A DNA stretch of 49,980 bases from Dactylosporangium sucinum (GCF_014647515.1 NZ_BMPI01000076.1:1-49980), one strand, 5' to 3'; shown: positions 1 to 8,693, counted from the first letter of the stretch. The notes: generated by a model from the letters alone, not told the origin. Numbers and translations are program-made.

Positions 1-975
1 CTCTCCCGCGCCGCCCTGCTCGACATCTTCCTGATGTTCTGGATCGTCGTCGCCTTCTACTTCCTCGTCCTCGACCGCGAGCAGCGCCGCGCGGGTGTCC
101 TGGCGTCGCTGGAGGGCGGACGGCAGCCGGGGATCCCGTGGTACCGCGTCGCCTGCGCCGTCTCGCTCGGGCTGGCCTGCGGGGTCAAGTGGAGCGGCCT
201 GTGGTATCTCGTCCTCTTCGCGGTCGCGGTGGCGGTCTTCGACCTGGGTGCGCGCCGCAGCGCCGGGCTGCGGCTGCGCCCCGTGCCCGCCGCCGGCTGG
301 GCGCTCGCCGTGGTCGGCATCGCGGCGCTGGCCTACCTGGCCACCTGGTGGGGCTGGTTCGCCTCCGACGACGGGTACTTCCGCCACTGGTCCGACAACG
401 CGCTGGTCAGCCTGTGGCACTACCACCGGGAGGCGTACGGGTTCCACACGACGCTGGACACGCCGCACCCGTACCAGTCGTGGCCGTGGCAGTGGCTGCT
501 GCTCGGCCGGCCGGTGCTGCTGTACTGGACCGGCGACGCCACCTGCGGCGGCCCCAACTGCGCGTCCTCGATCCTGCTGCTCGGCACCCCGCTGCTGTGG
601 TGGTCGTTCCTGCCGGCGCTGTTCGGCCTGGCCTGGCTGGCGACCGCCCGCCGCGACGGCCGCGCCTGGCTGGTCCTGCTCGCCGCGCTGGCCGGCATCC
701 TGCCCTGGTTCCAGTCGATGCCGGCCCACCGCACGATGTTCTCGTTCTACGCCCTGCCGGCCGAGCCGTTCCTCGTCCTGGCGGTCGTCTACGTCCTGGG
801 CGCGATCATCGGCCCCCCGCAGTCCGACCACCGCCGCACGGGCGCGCTGGTCGCGGGGGCGTACGTGCTGCTGGTCGCGGCCTGCTTCGCGTACTTCTAC
901 CCGATCTTCAGCGGCATGGACATCACGTACACCCAGTGGCTCTCGCGGATGTGGCTCGGTTCCCGCTGGATCTAG
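1..975 (+). CDS. pmt: Polyprenol-phosphate-mannose-dependent protein mannosyltransferase, C-terminal part
   Basis: The frame is open from base 1, so the gene starts upstream of the window and only the last 324 codons are seen. The fragment opens with SRAALLDIFLMFW, which matches the loop and membrane segment after the catalytic part of actinobacterial Pmt (GT39 family), and ends in a run of hydrophobic helices with a short tail (RMWLGSRWI) typical of that family. Pmt moves mannose from polyprenyl-phosphate-mannose to Ser/Thr of secreted proteins at the outer face of the membrane. The catalytic N-terminal loop is outside the window. Family assignment is by recalled sequence resemblance; the chance of a different GT-C enzyme is small. 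Confidence 0.85.
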   Translation, partial: LSRAALLDIFLMFWIVVAFYFLVLDREQRRAGVLASLEGGRQPGIPWYRVACAVSLGLACGVKWSGLWYLVLFAVAVAVFDLGARRSAGLRLRPVPAAGWALAVVGIAALAYLATWWGWFASDDGYFRHWSDNALVSLWHYHREAYGFHTTLDTPHPYQSWPWQWLLLGRPVLLYWTGDATCGGPNCASSILLLGTPLLWWSFLPALFGLAWLATARRDGRAWLVLLAALAGILPWFQSMPAHRTMFSFYALPAEPFLVLAVVYVLGAIIGPPQSDHRRTGALVAGAYVLLVAACFAYFYPIFSGMDITYTQWLSRMWLGSRWI

Positions 976-1512
976 GACGACGAACGTTCACCGGGTTGGT
1001 GGTGTTGTGGTTCCTCGCCGCGTTGCCGAGTCGAGCGACTCCCCACCTTGTGTGGTGGTGGGGCGGGCCTCAGCCGGCCGACCGACCCGTGCGTCCGTCC
1101 CTGCCGTGCGCACCGGTGGTTCGCCTGGTGTGGCGGGTCGGTGGTGTGGTGGGGGTCGGCGTGGGTCACGCCGGGACAGTCCGGCACCGGGGAGGTGCCG
1201 CCCTGCTCGACGGTGCGTGAGCACCTCCGGCAGCACAAGGGGTCGCGGCGATGGCGCAAGACCCGCGCAGCAGCCCGAAGCACCGCTCCCGCTGCGCCCT
1301 GGTGGTGCGCAACCCGACACGGCAGGTGCGATGCACCACCCGAACAGCAGCCGGACCACGACGACGAGGCATGCGCACACTCAAGCACACGGGTATGACA
1401 GAAAACCCGGCCAACGTTTCTGGACACAGCACTCGCCGGAACACCTCGTGCCGCTTCGCGTCGAACTCGGCGTCCGGGAGGGCGCCCGGGGCGCGCTCGT
1501 CGCCCCCACGCA
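976..1512. other. Gene-poor interval, possible SHOCT-like remnant at its right end
   Basis: No convincing gene is seen in these 537 bases. On the minus strand an ATG at 1513 overlaps the stop of the DUF4386 gene (TGATG) and reads about 28 residues containing GALPDAEFDAKRHEVF, which looks like the core of a SHOCT oligomerisation domain. It then runs into arginine-rich sequence without family character. This is more likely a decayed 3' gene than a functional protein. The rest is G/T-rich on the plus strand around 1000-1180 and otherwise featureless. Confidence 0.35.
1041..1063 (+). terminator. Possible terminator stem-loop after pmt
   Basis: CCCCACC (1041-1047) and GGTGGGG (1057-1063) form a perfect 7-bp stem 66 bases past the pmt stop. 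A small palindrome GAGTCGAGCGACTC lies directly before it at 1028-1041. No T-run follows, as is common in GC-rich actinomycetes, so the call rests on position and the stem alone. Confidence 0.35.
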
Positions 1513-2079
1513 TCAGGCCGGGCTGTTCCCCACGCCCCTCGGCGCGCGGTAGCCGGCCCACAGCAGCCAGCCGAGGAGGACGACCTCGCCGACGAAGGTG
1601 AACGTCGCCAGGCCGAGGTCGTAGCCGGCGATGGTGCCGAGGCTGTCGCCCGCGTACCCGGCACCCGCCAGGATCAGCAGCGCGCCGAGCCAGGTCGGCA
1701 CGTGCGGTGCCCGGATCGCGGCCCAGCCGGTGACGAGCAGGTGGACGCCGAAGACGAGCAGCGCGAGGTCCCAGCCGCGCTCGAAGGCGTCGACGCCGGA
1801 CCGGCCGGCGAGCAGGTTGCCCTGCGCGGCGAGGAACGCGGCGGCGTAGGCGACCCGCAGCCCGGCGCAGAGCTGGGCGAGGCCGCGGTCGGCCGGGGCG
1901 AGCACACCGTAGAGGCCCCAGGCGACGACGACGTCGAGGACGGCGACGATCGCGAACCCGGCGGTGGCGCCGCGCAGGTCGGCGCCCGCGTCGGAGAGGG
2001 TGGCGAAGCTGTACCCCGACAGCACGACCATGGCCAGCAGGCCGAATCCGGCGGCGAGCGCGGAGCGGCGGTCGATCAC
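1513..2079 (-). CDS. DUF4386 family membrane protein
   Basis: 188 codons from a GTG at 2079 whose last bases form the TGA stop of the upstream dehydrogenase (GTGA overlap), so translation is probably coupled. The protein is almost all hydrophobic, with about six predicted membrane helices. Its middle part (DLALLVFGVHLLVTGW, then a PTWLGALLILAGAGY helix) matches the pattern of DUF4386 proteins. The function of the family is unknown. It is the last clear gene of a four-gene reverse operon with an XRE regulator and a quinone-oxidoreductase-like enzyme. Confidence 0.75.
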   Translation of the reverse strand: MIDRRSALAAGFGLLAMVVLSGYSFATLSDAGADLRGATAGFAIVAVLDVVVAWGLYGVLAPADRGLAQLCAGLRVAYAAAFLAAQGNLLAGRSGVDAFERGWDLALLVFGVHLLVTGWAAIRAPHVPTWLGALLILAGAGYAGDSLGTIAGYDLGLATFTFVGEVVLLGWLLWAGYRAPRGVGNSPA

Positions 2080-3050
2080 AGCGTCACCACCAGCTTGCCG
2101 GCGGGGCGGTGGCCGAGGGCGCGCAGCGCGGCCGGGGCGTCCGCGAGCGGGTAGGTGCGCTCGACGGCCGGCGTGACCGCGCCCGCCTCGATGAGCGCCG
2201 TGAGCTCGCGCAGGTCGGCGGCGTCCTCGCGGGCGCCGACGCTGCGCAGGCGCTGCCCGACGAACAGCGACAGCAGCGGGGCGCGGAACATCTGCCGGGA
2301 GAAGCCGCCGAGGAGGCCGCCGCGGTCGTAGCTCCCGCCGACGATGGCCAGGATGCCGCGCGGGGTGAGCGCGCGCCGGAGCGTGGCCAGCGGATGGTCC
2401 CCCGCGGTTTCGATGATCACGTCGTACCGCACGGGCCCGCGGTCGAACCGGTCCTTGGCGCGGTCGATGACCTCGTCGGCGCCGAGGCCGCGGACGAGGC
2501 CGGCCTTCGCCCCGCTGCACACGCCGGTGACGTGGGCGCCGCGGGCCTTGGCGAGCTGCACGGCGAAGGAGCCGACGCCCCCGCCGGCGCCGATGACCAG
2601 GACCCGCTGGCCCGCGCCGACCTCGCCCGCGTCGCGGACGGCCCGCAGCGCGGTCATGGCGGAGACGGGCACGGCGGCGGCCTGGGCGAAGGTGAGGTTG
2701 GCGGGCTTCGGCGCGAGCCGGTCGGCGCGGGCGACGGCGAACTCGGCGTAGGAGCCGCTCTCGCCGCAGCCGTACACCTCGTCGCCGGGCCGGAAGCCGG
2801 TGACGCCGTCGCCGACCGCGGCCACGACGCCGGCCAGGTCGCGGCCGCGCACGGCCGGCGTCGGGCGGCGCAGGCCGATGGCCATGCGGACGAGGTACGG
2901 CCGGCCGGTCATGAAGATCCACACGCCGGGGTCGACGCCGGCGGCGCGGACCTCGACGAGGACCTTGCCGGGCCCGGCGGCCGGTCGGTCCGTGTCGCGC
3001 AGGGCGAGCACGTCGGCCGGCCCGTAGCGATCCTGAACGATGGCTTTCAC
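2076..3050 (-). CDS. NAD(P)-dependent alcohol dehydrogenase, quinone-oxidoreductase-like (MDR family)
   Basis: 324 residues, starting with GTG at 3050 that overlaps the stop of the XRE gene (GTGA). It is a medium-chain dehydrogenase/reductase of the zinc-independent type. The N-terminal GroES-like part has GRDLAGVVAAVGDGV, and the Rossmann part has the nucleotide-binding loop VIGAGGGVGSFAVQLAK at about the middle. The zinc-site cysteine and histidine pattern of classical alcohol dehydrogenases is absent, so it should use NADPH to reduce quinones or enones. The substrate is unknown. It is co-transcribed with the regulator upstream and DUF4386 downstream, suggesting a small autoregulated stress operon. 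Confidence 0.85.
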   Translation of the reverse strand: MKAIVQDRYGPADVLALRDTDRPAAGPGKVLVEVRAAGVDPGVWIFMTGRPYLVRMAIGLRRPTPAVRGRDLAGVVAAVGDGVTGFRPGDEVYGCGESGSYAEFAVARADRLAPKPANLTFAQAAAVPVSAMTALRAVRDAGEVGAGQRVLVIGAGGGVGSFAVQLAKARGAHVTGVCSGAKAGLVRGLGADEVIDRAKDRFDRGPVRYDVIIETAGDHPLATLRRALTPRGILAIVGGSYDRGGLLGGFSRQMFRAPLLSLFVGQRLRSVGAREDAADLRELTALIEAGAVTPAVERTYPLADAPAALRALGHRPAGKLVVTL

Positions 3051-3271
3051 GAGGTTTCCTCCTCGGGGTACTGGAAGACGTCGTCGAGCCGGACGCCGAG
3101 CACGTGGGCGATCTTGAACGCCATCTCCAGCGACGGCGAGTAGCGACCCTGCTCGATGGCGATCACGGTCTGCCGGGTGACGCCGATGCGGTCGGCGAGC
3201 TCGGCCTGGGTCATCTCGCCGCGCTCGAAGCGCAGCGCGCGGATGCGGTTGGTGACGCGGGTCGGCTTCAC
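3047..3271 (-). CDS. Small XRE-family transcriptional regulator
   Basis: 74 residues made of one helix-turn-helix domain (MTQAELADRIGVTRQTVIAI, followed by an EQGRYSPSLEMAFKIA helix) and a short tail, the usual size for this stand-alone XRE subgroup. Two GTG codons in tandem (3274 and 3271) both overlap the TGG-TGA end of the upstream membrane gene. I use 3271, but one residue more is equally possible. Such regulators usually repress their own operon. Three TTTGACA repeats lie in front of the operon and are the obvious candidate operator. Confidence 0.85.
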   Translation of the reverse strand: MKPTRVTNRIRALRFERGEMTQAELADRIGVTRQTVIAIEQGRYSPSLEMAFKIAHVLGVRLDDVFQYPEEETS

Positions 3272-3696
3272 CACTGGGGGAGACTCCCGCGGTACACCAG
3301 GACCTTGGTGATCGACCCGAGGACCGCCGAGAGCACGAAGCACAGGTAGATGACGTTGGCGATCCAGAAGTAGTCCCACTCGGCGAGGGCCATGAGCATG
3401 GCCGACACCCCGCCGATGACGACGAACGCCTGGCCGACGTGGTCACCGAGGCGGCCGATCTCCTTGTCGCGCACGTCCCTGGCGCGGGAGGCCCGCGGGT
3501 TGACGACGCCGAGGCCGATCTCCGCCACGATGTTCGCCACGATGGCGCCGCCGACCGTCCACAGCAGCGGGCCGGCGTAGTGCACGCCCGCGAGGGCGCC
3601 GCCGTCCGCGCGGCCCAGCACGGTCACGACGTAGGCGGCATACGCCAGAACGCTGACCACGAGCATGATCCACGCTCGTTTCTCCTCATGCGTCAC
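3268..3696 (-). CDS. Small membrane protein, DUF2178-like
   Basis: 142 residues from GTG at 3696, with GGGAG about seven bases upstream. It begins THEEKRAWIMLVVSV and has four hydrophobic helices arranged as two pairs, separated by a charged loop (RARDVRDKEIGRLGDHVGQ). This layout and the link to a tiny XRE regulator are typical of DUF2178-like proteins, which are often found beside such regulators. Its function is unknown. It is the first gene of the reverse operon and overlaps the regulator by four bases. Confidence 0.75.
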   Translation of the reverse strand: MTHEEKRAWIMLVVSVLAYAAYVVTVLGRADGGALAGVHYAGPLLWTVGGAIVANIVAEIGLGVVNPRASRARDVRDKEIGRLGDHVGQAFVVIGGVSAMLMALAEWDYFWIANVIYLCFVLSAVLGSITKVLVYRGSLPQW

Positions 3697-3726
3697 GGTC
3701 GGCTCCCGGAATGGATGTACAGAATC

Positions 3727-3781
3727 TTTGACATCCCGAAGGTAACACGTCTTTGACACCATGTCGAGAATGTTTGACACC
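3727..3781. promoter_or_regulatory. Three TTTGACA direct repeats in the divergent promoter region
   Basis: TTTGACATC (3727), TTTGACACC (3752) and TTTGACACC (3773) occur within 55 bases between the reverse XRE operon (start 3696) and the forward histidine kinase (start 3854). The stretch is clearly AT-richer than its surroundings. Spacing is 25 and 21 bases, close to two helical turns. It may hold a -35 element, an XRE operator, or both; which gene it controls cannot be told from sequence. Confidence 0.55.
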
Positions 3782-3853
3782 GCTGCGGGTGAGCCGGTGA
3801 TCGGGTCGCGGCGGCTAGCATCGGACCCGATCCGGATCGAAGAGGGGCCGCCT

Positions 3854-5713
3854 ATGCTTGCCCGCCTCGCCGCCTGGCTGGTCCGGCCGGAGCCGCCGCC
3901 ACTCGGGTGGGGCATCGCGGCCGGCGCACTGTTCGTGGTGCTGGAGACGCTGCTGGCGTATCCGCTCGCGCAGACCGCGCCCCGCGAGGCCATCGGCGCC
4001 CTGTTCCTGCCCGGCGTCCTGATCGTGGCCATCGTCTGGGGACTGCGGCTGGGCGTGGCGACCGCCATCGCGAGCGCCCTCGCGTTCGACTTCTTCCACG
4101 TCCACCCATTGCGCCGCTTCACGCTCGCCGACCTGCGCGACTGGCTGGAGCTGGCGGTGCTGCTGCTCACGGCGGCGCTCGGCGGCGCCCTGGCCCGGCT
4201 GGCCCGGTCGCGGGCGGCCGAGGCGACCCAGCGGCGCGGGGAGGCGGACCTCATCGCCGGGCTCGCCCGGCTCGTGCTCGGCGCCGGCGAGCTGCCGCCG
4301 GTGCTGCCCGAGGCCGCCCGCCGGATCGCCGACACGCTCGGGATGCCGTCCTGCTCGATCGTGCTCGACGACCCCGGGACGGCCGACGGGGAGCCGCGCG
4401 TGGTCATCCCGCTGCGGCTCGACAACCGGACCGGGGCCCTCGTCGTGCCCGCCGGCCTGCCGCCGCCGGTGCTGCGCCGGCTGTACGACCGGGTGCTGTC
4501 GCCCCTGGAGGCGCTGCTGTCGGCGGCCGGCGAGCGGGCCGCGGCCGAGGCGGCGCTGCGCACCCTGGCCGCCGAGCAGGCGATCCTGCGCCGGGTGGCG
4601 GTGCTCGTCGCGCACGGCGCCCCACCGGCCGACGTGGTGACCGCGGTCGCCGCGGAGACGGCCCGGCTGCTCGGGGCCGACGCCACGCGGCTCTTGCGCC
4701 ACGAGGCGCCCGGCACGGTGACGGTCGTCGCCGAGTACGGCAAACCCGGCTTCGACAGCCTCGTGGGCCGGCGGCTCGACGTGAGCGGCGGCGTGGCCGA
4801 GCTGGTCCTGCGCACCTCCCGGCCGGCCCGCATGGACAGCTACGGCGACCGCCGCGGCACCCTCGCCGACCTCGCCCGCACCGAGGGAATGCACTCCTCG
4901 GTCGCCGCGCCGGTGCTCGTCGACGGCGGCGTCTGGGGCGTGCTGACCGTGCTGTGGGCCCGGCCCGATCCGCCGCCGCCGGGCGTCGAGCAGCGCCTCG
5001 CCCAGTTCACCGAGCTGGTCGCGACGGCCGTCGCCAACGCCGAGGACCGGGCCGAGCTGACCCGCTCACGGGCCCGGCTGGTGTTCGCCGCCGACGAGGC
5101 CCGCCGCCGCATCGAGCGCGACCTGCACGACGGCGTCCAGCAGCGGCTCGTCTCGCTCGGGCTGGAGCTGCGCGCCGCCGAGGCGCTCGTGCCGGCGCAG
5201 CTCGGCGAGCTGCGCGACCGGCTGTCCCGCACCACCGACGGCCTGCGCAGCGCGTTCGACGACCTGCAGGAGATCTCCCGCGGCATCCACCCGGCGATCC
5301 TGTCGCAGGGCGGGCTCGGCTCGGCGATCAAGGCGCTCGCCCGTCGCAGCCCGGTGCCGGTCGCCGTCCGGACCGGCCCGCGCCGCCGGTTGCCGATCGG
5401 CGTCGAGGTCGCCGCGTACTACGTGGTGTCCGAGGCGCTCACCAATGCCGCCAAGCACGCCGCCGCGTCCGAGGTCGACATCGACATCGAGTTCGCGCCC
5501 GACCCCGCCACGCGCCGCGAGCAGCTCATCCTGTCGGTCCGCGACGACGGCGCGGGCGGCGCCGACCCGAGCCTCGGCTCCGGGCTGGCCGGGCTGCGCG
5601 ACCGGGTCGAGGCGATCGGCGGCCGGCTGCGCATCGCCAGCCCGGCCGGTGGCGGCACGCACCTGAGCGTCACGCTGCCGCTCGAGGACAGTCAGGTCGC
5701 CGCGCGCACCTGA
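3854..5713 (+). CDS. Sensor histidine kinase, KdpD-like DUF4118 membrane domain, GAF and HisKA_3
   Basis: 619 residues. ATG 3854 is chosen over the in-frame ATG 3761 because AGAGGGG lies about ten bases before it and the membrane domain begins right after it. Domains in order: four membrane helices of DUF4118 type (about 15-110, with DFFHVHPLRRF), a weak GAF-like stretch, a second GAF domain (about 230-400), a HisKA_3 dimerisation helix with phospho-acceptor His425 in IERDLHDGVQQRL, and a HATPase_c domain (EALTNAAKHA and DDGAGGADPSLGSGLAGLRDR). This is the NarL-partner class of kinase, but no response regulator is adjacent. Its 3' end overlaps the convergent hybrid kinase by 22 bases. Confidence 0.9.
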   Translation: MLARLAAWLVRPEPPPLGWGIAAGALFVVLETLLAYPLAQTAPREAIGALFLPGVLIVAIVWGLRLGVATAIASALAFDFFHVHPLRRFTLADLRDWLELAVLLLTAALGGALARLARSRAAEATQRRGEADLIAGLARLVLGAGELPPVLPEAARRIADTLGMPSCSIVLDDPGTADGEPRVVIPLRLDNRTGALVVPAGLPPPVLRRLYDRVLSPLEALLSAAGERAAAEAALRTLAAEQAILRRVAVLVAHGAPPADVVTAVAAETARLLGADATRLLRHEAPGTVTVVAEYGKPGFDSLVGRRLDVSGGVAELVLRTSRPARMDSYGDRRGTLADLARTEGMHSSVAAPVLVDGGVWGVLTVLWARPDPPPPGVEQRLAQFTELVATAVANAEDRAELTRSRARLVFAADEARRRIERDLHDGVQQRLVSLGLELRAAEALVPAQLGELRDRLSRTTDGLRSAFDDLQEISRGIHPAILSQGGLGSAIKALARRSPVPVAVRTGPRRRLPIGVEVAAYYVVSEALTNAAKHAAASEVDIDIEFAPDPATRREQLILSVRDDGAGGADPSLGSGLAGLRDRVEAIGGRLRIASPAGGGTHLSVTLPLEDSQVAART

Positions 5714-7698
5714 TGGACCTTGTGCAGCAGCTCGGCGCCGGTGAACGGCTTCTCCAGCAGAGCGACGCCGGGCTCGACGATCTGGGTCCCGCCGAGCAGG
5801 CCGTTGCTGTACCCCGACATGTACAGCACGGGCAGCCCGGGCTGACGCTCCTGGAGCGCGGCGGCCAGCCGCGGCCCCGACAGCTCGGGCATGATGACGT
5901 CGGTGAGCAGCAGGTCGCACCCGTGCAGCTCGTGCAGGCGCAGCGCCTCCGCCCCGTTGGCCGCGACCCTGACCTGGTAGCCGCCCGCGACGAGGATCCG
6001 GCACACGACCTGGGCCAGCGCGGGCTCGTCCTCGACGACCAGCACCCGCAGCCCGCCGCCGTCCGGCGGCTGCGCCCTCGCCGCGGCCTTCGCCGGCGCG
6101 GCGCCGTGCGCGACGCGCGGCAGGTAGACGCGGAAGGTGGTGCCGATCTGCGGCTCGGTGTACACGTGGATCCCCCCGCCGGCCTCGGTCACGATCCCGT
6201 AGACGGTGGCGAGGCCGAGCCCCGTCCCCTGCCCGCGCGGCTTGGTGGTGAAGAACGGCTCGAAGATCCGCTCGGCCACGTCCTTCGGCATGCCCTCGCC
6301 GGTGTCGCTCACGACGAGCCGCGCGTACTCCCCCGCGGCCAGCTCCGGCCGCACGTCCGCGACGTCCCCGTCGAGCGTCGCGGCCCCGGCCTCCATCACC
6401 AGGGTCCCGCCGTCGGGCATCGCGTCGCGCGCATTGATCGCCAGATTCAGCAGTACCTGTTGCAGCTGCCCCGGGTCCGCGTGCACCACCAGCGGCTCGC
6501 CGCCCGGGACGGTGACGAGGTTGATGTGCCCGCCGATGGTGCGGGAGAGCATGGCCTGGACCTCGGCGAGGACGGCGTTGAGGTCGACGTCCTGGGGCTG
6601 CACGGCGTCCGCGCGGGTGAACGTGAGCAGCTGGCGCGTGAGGTTCATGGCCCGCCGGGTGGCGACCCGCACCTGCTCCAGGTCCGCCTGGACGGCCGCG
6701 GCGCCGCTCGGACCGTCGGCGCTTCCTCCGCTGTCCCCGACGCTCCGGCCGCCCGCTCCGCCACCGACCCGCGCGCCTTGCGCACCTCTGCGGCTTCCGT
6801 GCAGTTCCACCGCCTCGGCGGCGAAGTCGGTGTAGTTGGCGATGATGGCCAGGATGTTGTTGAAGTCGTGGGCGACGCCGCCGGCCAGCTTGCCCAGGCT
6901 TTCCATGCGCTGCGCCTGGTGGGTGCGCTCCTCCATCGCCCGCCGCTTGGCGGCCGCCTCGTTGGCCGCGGTGATGTCCCGCGCCACGGCCGCCATGCCG
7001 ACCAGCGCGCCGGTCGCGTCCTCGATCGGCGCGATGCTGACCGCCACCGCGAGGACCGTGCCGTCCTTGCGGACCCGGCGGGCCTCGTACTCGAAGTCCC
7101 GCTCCCCCGCCGCGATCCGCGCGATGACCCCGGCCTGCTGCCCCTCCTCCTGGTCGGCCGCGAGCATCGCCGCCGGCCGCCCGAGGACCTCGTCGGCGGT
7201 GTACCCGAAGAGCCGCTCCGCGCCCCGGTTCCACGCGGTGATCGCCCCGTCGAGCGACACCCCGATGACGGCGTCGGTGGTGGCGTCCACGACCGCCGCG
7301 AGGGTCGCCCGGGCGGCCCGCTCCCGCTCGCTCGCCTCGGCCAGCCGGCGCTGCTCCCACGGGCTGACGTAGATCGCGCCCCGCCCGAGCAGGACGCCGT
7401 AGCTGCGCCGCAGGGTCCAGTAGTACCCGCCGATGCCGGCGGTCAGCAGGTCCCACACGGCCATCGACCACGGCGCGTGCCCGGCATGGCCCTGCATCGC
7501 GTCCCGGTACGCCGCCGCCGCGTGCATCCCGTGGCCGACCGCGCAGCTGCAGAAGATGAGCGCGGTCGCCACGGCAAGCTTGTTCGTGCGCAGCTGCCCC
7601 GCCCGCCACACGGGCACCGCGACCGCCAGCGTGATCGCGGCGTACGCGACCATGATGAGCAGGTTGCCAACCAGGAACAGCTGCCCGGGCACGTTCAC
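5692..7698 (-). CDS. PAS-containing hybrid histidine kinase with C-terminal receiver
   Basis: 668 residues. Order: about four N-terminal membrane helices (1-110), a PAS/PAC domain (about 135-255, AWNRGAERLFGYTADEVLGR), a HisKA helix with His277 in GGVAHDFNNILAIIANYT, a HATPase_c domain (NLAINARDAMPDGG and GTGLGLATVYGIV), and a receiver with phospho-acceptor Asp600 in LLLTDVIMPEL and a conserved Lys in LEKPF. A Gly/Ser/Ala-rich insert of about 40 residues splits the dimerisation helices, which is unusual. The stop overlaps the start of nothing downstream on the same strand, but the gene is itself coupled (ATGA) behind the GlxA-type regulator, so the two probably act in one pathway. Confidence 0.9.
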   Translation of the reverse strand: MNVPGQLFLVGNLLIMVAYAAITLAVAVPVWRAGQLRTNKLAVATALIFCSCAVGHGMHAAAAYRDAMQGHAGHAPWSMAVWDLLTAGIGGYYWTLRRSYGVLLGRGAIYVSPWEQRRLAEASERERAARATLAAVVDATTDAVIGVSLDGAITAWNRGAERLFGYTADEVLGRPAAMLAADQEEGQQAGVIARIAAGERDFEYEARRVRKDGTVLAVAVSIAPIEDATGALVGMAAVARDITAANEAAAKRRAMEERTHQAQRMESLGKLAGGVAHDFNNILAIIANYTDFAAEAVELHGSRRGAQGARVGGGAGGRSVGDSGGSADGPSGAAAVQADLEQVRVATRRAMNLTRQLLTFTRADAVQPQDVDLNAVLAEVQAMLSRTIGGHINLVTVPGGEPLVVHADPGQLQQVLLNLAINARDAMPDGGTLVMEAGAATLDGDVADVRPELAAGEYARLVVSDTGEGMPKDVAERIFEPFFTTKPRGQGTGLGLATVYGIVTEAGGGIHVYTEPQIGTTFRVYLPRVAHGAAPAKAAARAQPPDGGGLRVLVVEDEPALAQVVCRILVAGGYQVRVAANGAEALRLHELHGCDLLLTDVIMPELSGPRLAAALQERQPGLPVLYMSGYSNGLLGGTQIVEPGVALLEKPFTGAELLHKVHQVRAAT

Positions 7699-8693
7699 CC
7701 GATCGGACGCCCGCGGCCAGAACTGAGCGATTCACGCCCCGCGCCCGTCTTTCGGGTCCGGAACGCCGCGCGGTACGTGTGCGGGGCCGCGCCGACGACC
7801 CGCTTGAACCGCTCCCGGAACGCCGTCGGCGAGCCGAAGCCGACGTCGGCGGCGACCAGCTCGACCGGCCGGTCGGTGGTCTCCAGGAGGTGCTGCGCCC
7901 GCCGGATCCGGGTCAGCAGCAGCCACTGCAGCGGCGTCGTGCCGGTCTGCTCCCGGAACCGCCGGTTCAGCGTGCGGACGCTCATCCCGGCCCGCCCGGC
8001 CAGCTCGGCGAGCGTGAGGTCGGCGTCCGTGTTGTCCTGCATCCAGCGCAGCAGCGGCTCGAGGGCCGAGCCGCGCGGGGCCGGCGGCTGCTCCGGCACG
8101 ATGAACTGGGCCTGGCCGCCCTCCCGTTCGAGCGGCATCACCGACAGCCGGGCCGCGTCGGCGGCGACCGCCGAGCCGTGGTCGCGCCGGATCAGGTGCA
8201 GGCACAGGTCCAGCCCGGCGGCAGCCCCCGCCGAGGTGAGGAACTGGCCGTTGTCGACGTACAGCACGCCGGGGTCGACCTCGACCGCCGGCCACCGCTC
8301 GGCCAGCGCCGGCGCCGCGAGCCAGTGCGTGGTGGCGCGCAGGCCGTCGAGCAGCCCGGTCGCGGCGAGCGTGAACGCGCCGGCGCAGATGGACGCGATG
8401 CGGGTGCCCCCGCCGGCCGCCTTGCGCAGGTGCCGCAGGACCTCCTCGGGCACGGGGCGGGTGGCGTCGGCGCAGCCCGGCACGATGATCGTGTCGGCGT
8501 CGAGCAGGGCGTCCAGCCCCCACGGGGCGTTCAGGGTGAAGGCGCCGGCGTCGACGGTGGCGGACGCGGCACAGATGCGTACCTCGTAGGGCGCGCCGCC
8601 GTCGGCGAGCCGCACCCGGCTGAACACCTCGATCGGCGTGGCCAGGTCGAACGGGATCACCTGGTCGAGGGCGAGGACGGCGACGACGTGCAT
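7695..8693 (-). CDS. GlxA-type transcriptional regulator (DJ-1/PfpI domain plus AraC helix-turn-helix)
   Basis: 332 residues. The first 180 or so form a DJ-1/PfpI-like amidotransferase fold, with the nucleophile-elbow cysteine present in ASICAGAFTLAATGLL. The C-terminal 100 residues hold the double AraC helix-turn-helix (LAGRAGMSVRTLNRRFREQ and VAADVGFGSPTAFRERFKRV). Such proteins are activators whose N-terminal domain probably binds a ligand rather than being catalytic. Its stop shares four bases with the start of the hybrid kinase, so the two form an operon. Confidence 0.9.
   Translation of the reverse strand: MHVVAVLALDQVIPFDLATPIEVFSRVRLADGGAPYEVRICAASATVDAGAFTLNAPWGLDALLDADTIIVPGCADATRPVPEEVLRHLRKAAGGGTRIASICAGAFTLAATGLLDGLRATTHWLAAPALAERWPAVEVDPGVLYVDNGQFLTSAGAAAGLDLCLHLIRRDHGSAVAADAARLSVMPLEREGGQAQFIVPEQPPAPRGSALEPLLRWMQDNTDADLTLAELAGRAGMSVRTLNRRFREQTGTTPLQWLLLTRIRRAQHLLETTDRPVELVAADVGFGSPTAFRERFKRVVGAAPHTYRAAFRTRKTGAGRESLSSGRGRPIG

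Noticed and set aside
1100..1200. G/T-rich stretch as tRNA or repeat array
   Set aside because: GGTGTGG-like words recur, but no cloverleaf and no regular unit could be found.
3761..3853. ATG 3761 as start of the orphan histidine kinase
   Set aside because: It lies in the AT-rich repeat region that looks like promoter, has no ribosome site, and adds residues without domain character. ATG 3854 fits better.
3907..8589. A very long open frame of about 1560 codons across three genes
   Set aside because: It runs in a wrong frame over the histidine kinase and antisense to the hybrid kinase and GlxA gene, with Arg/Pro/Ala-only composition. It is an effect of high GC, not a gene.
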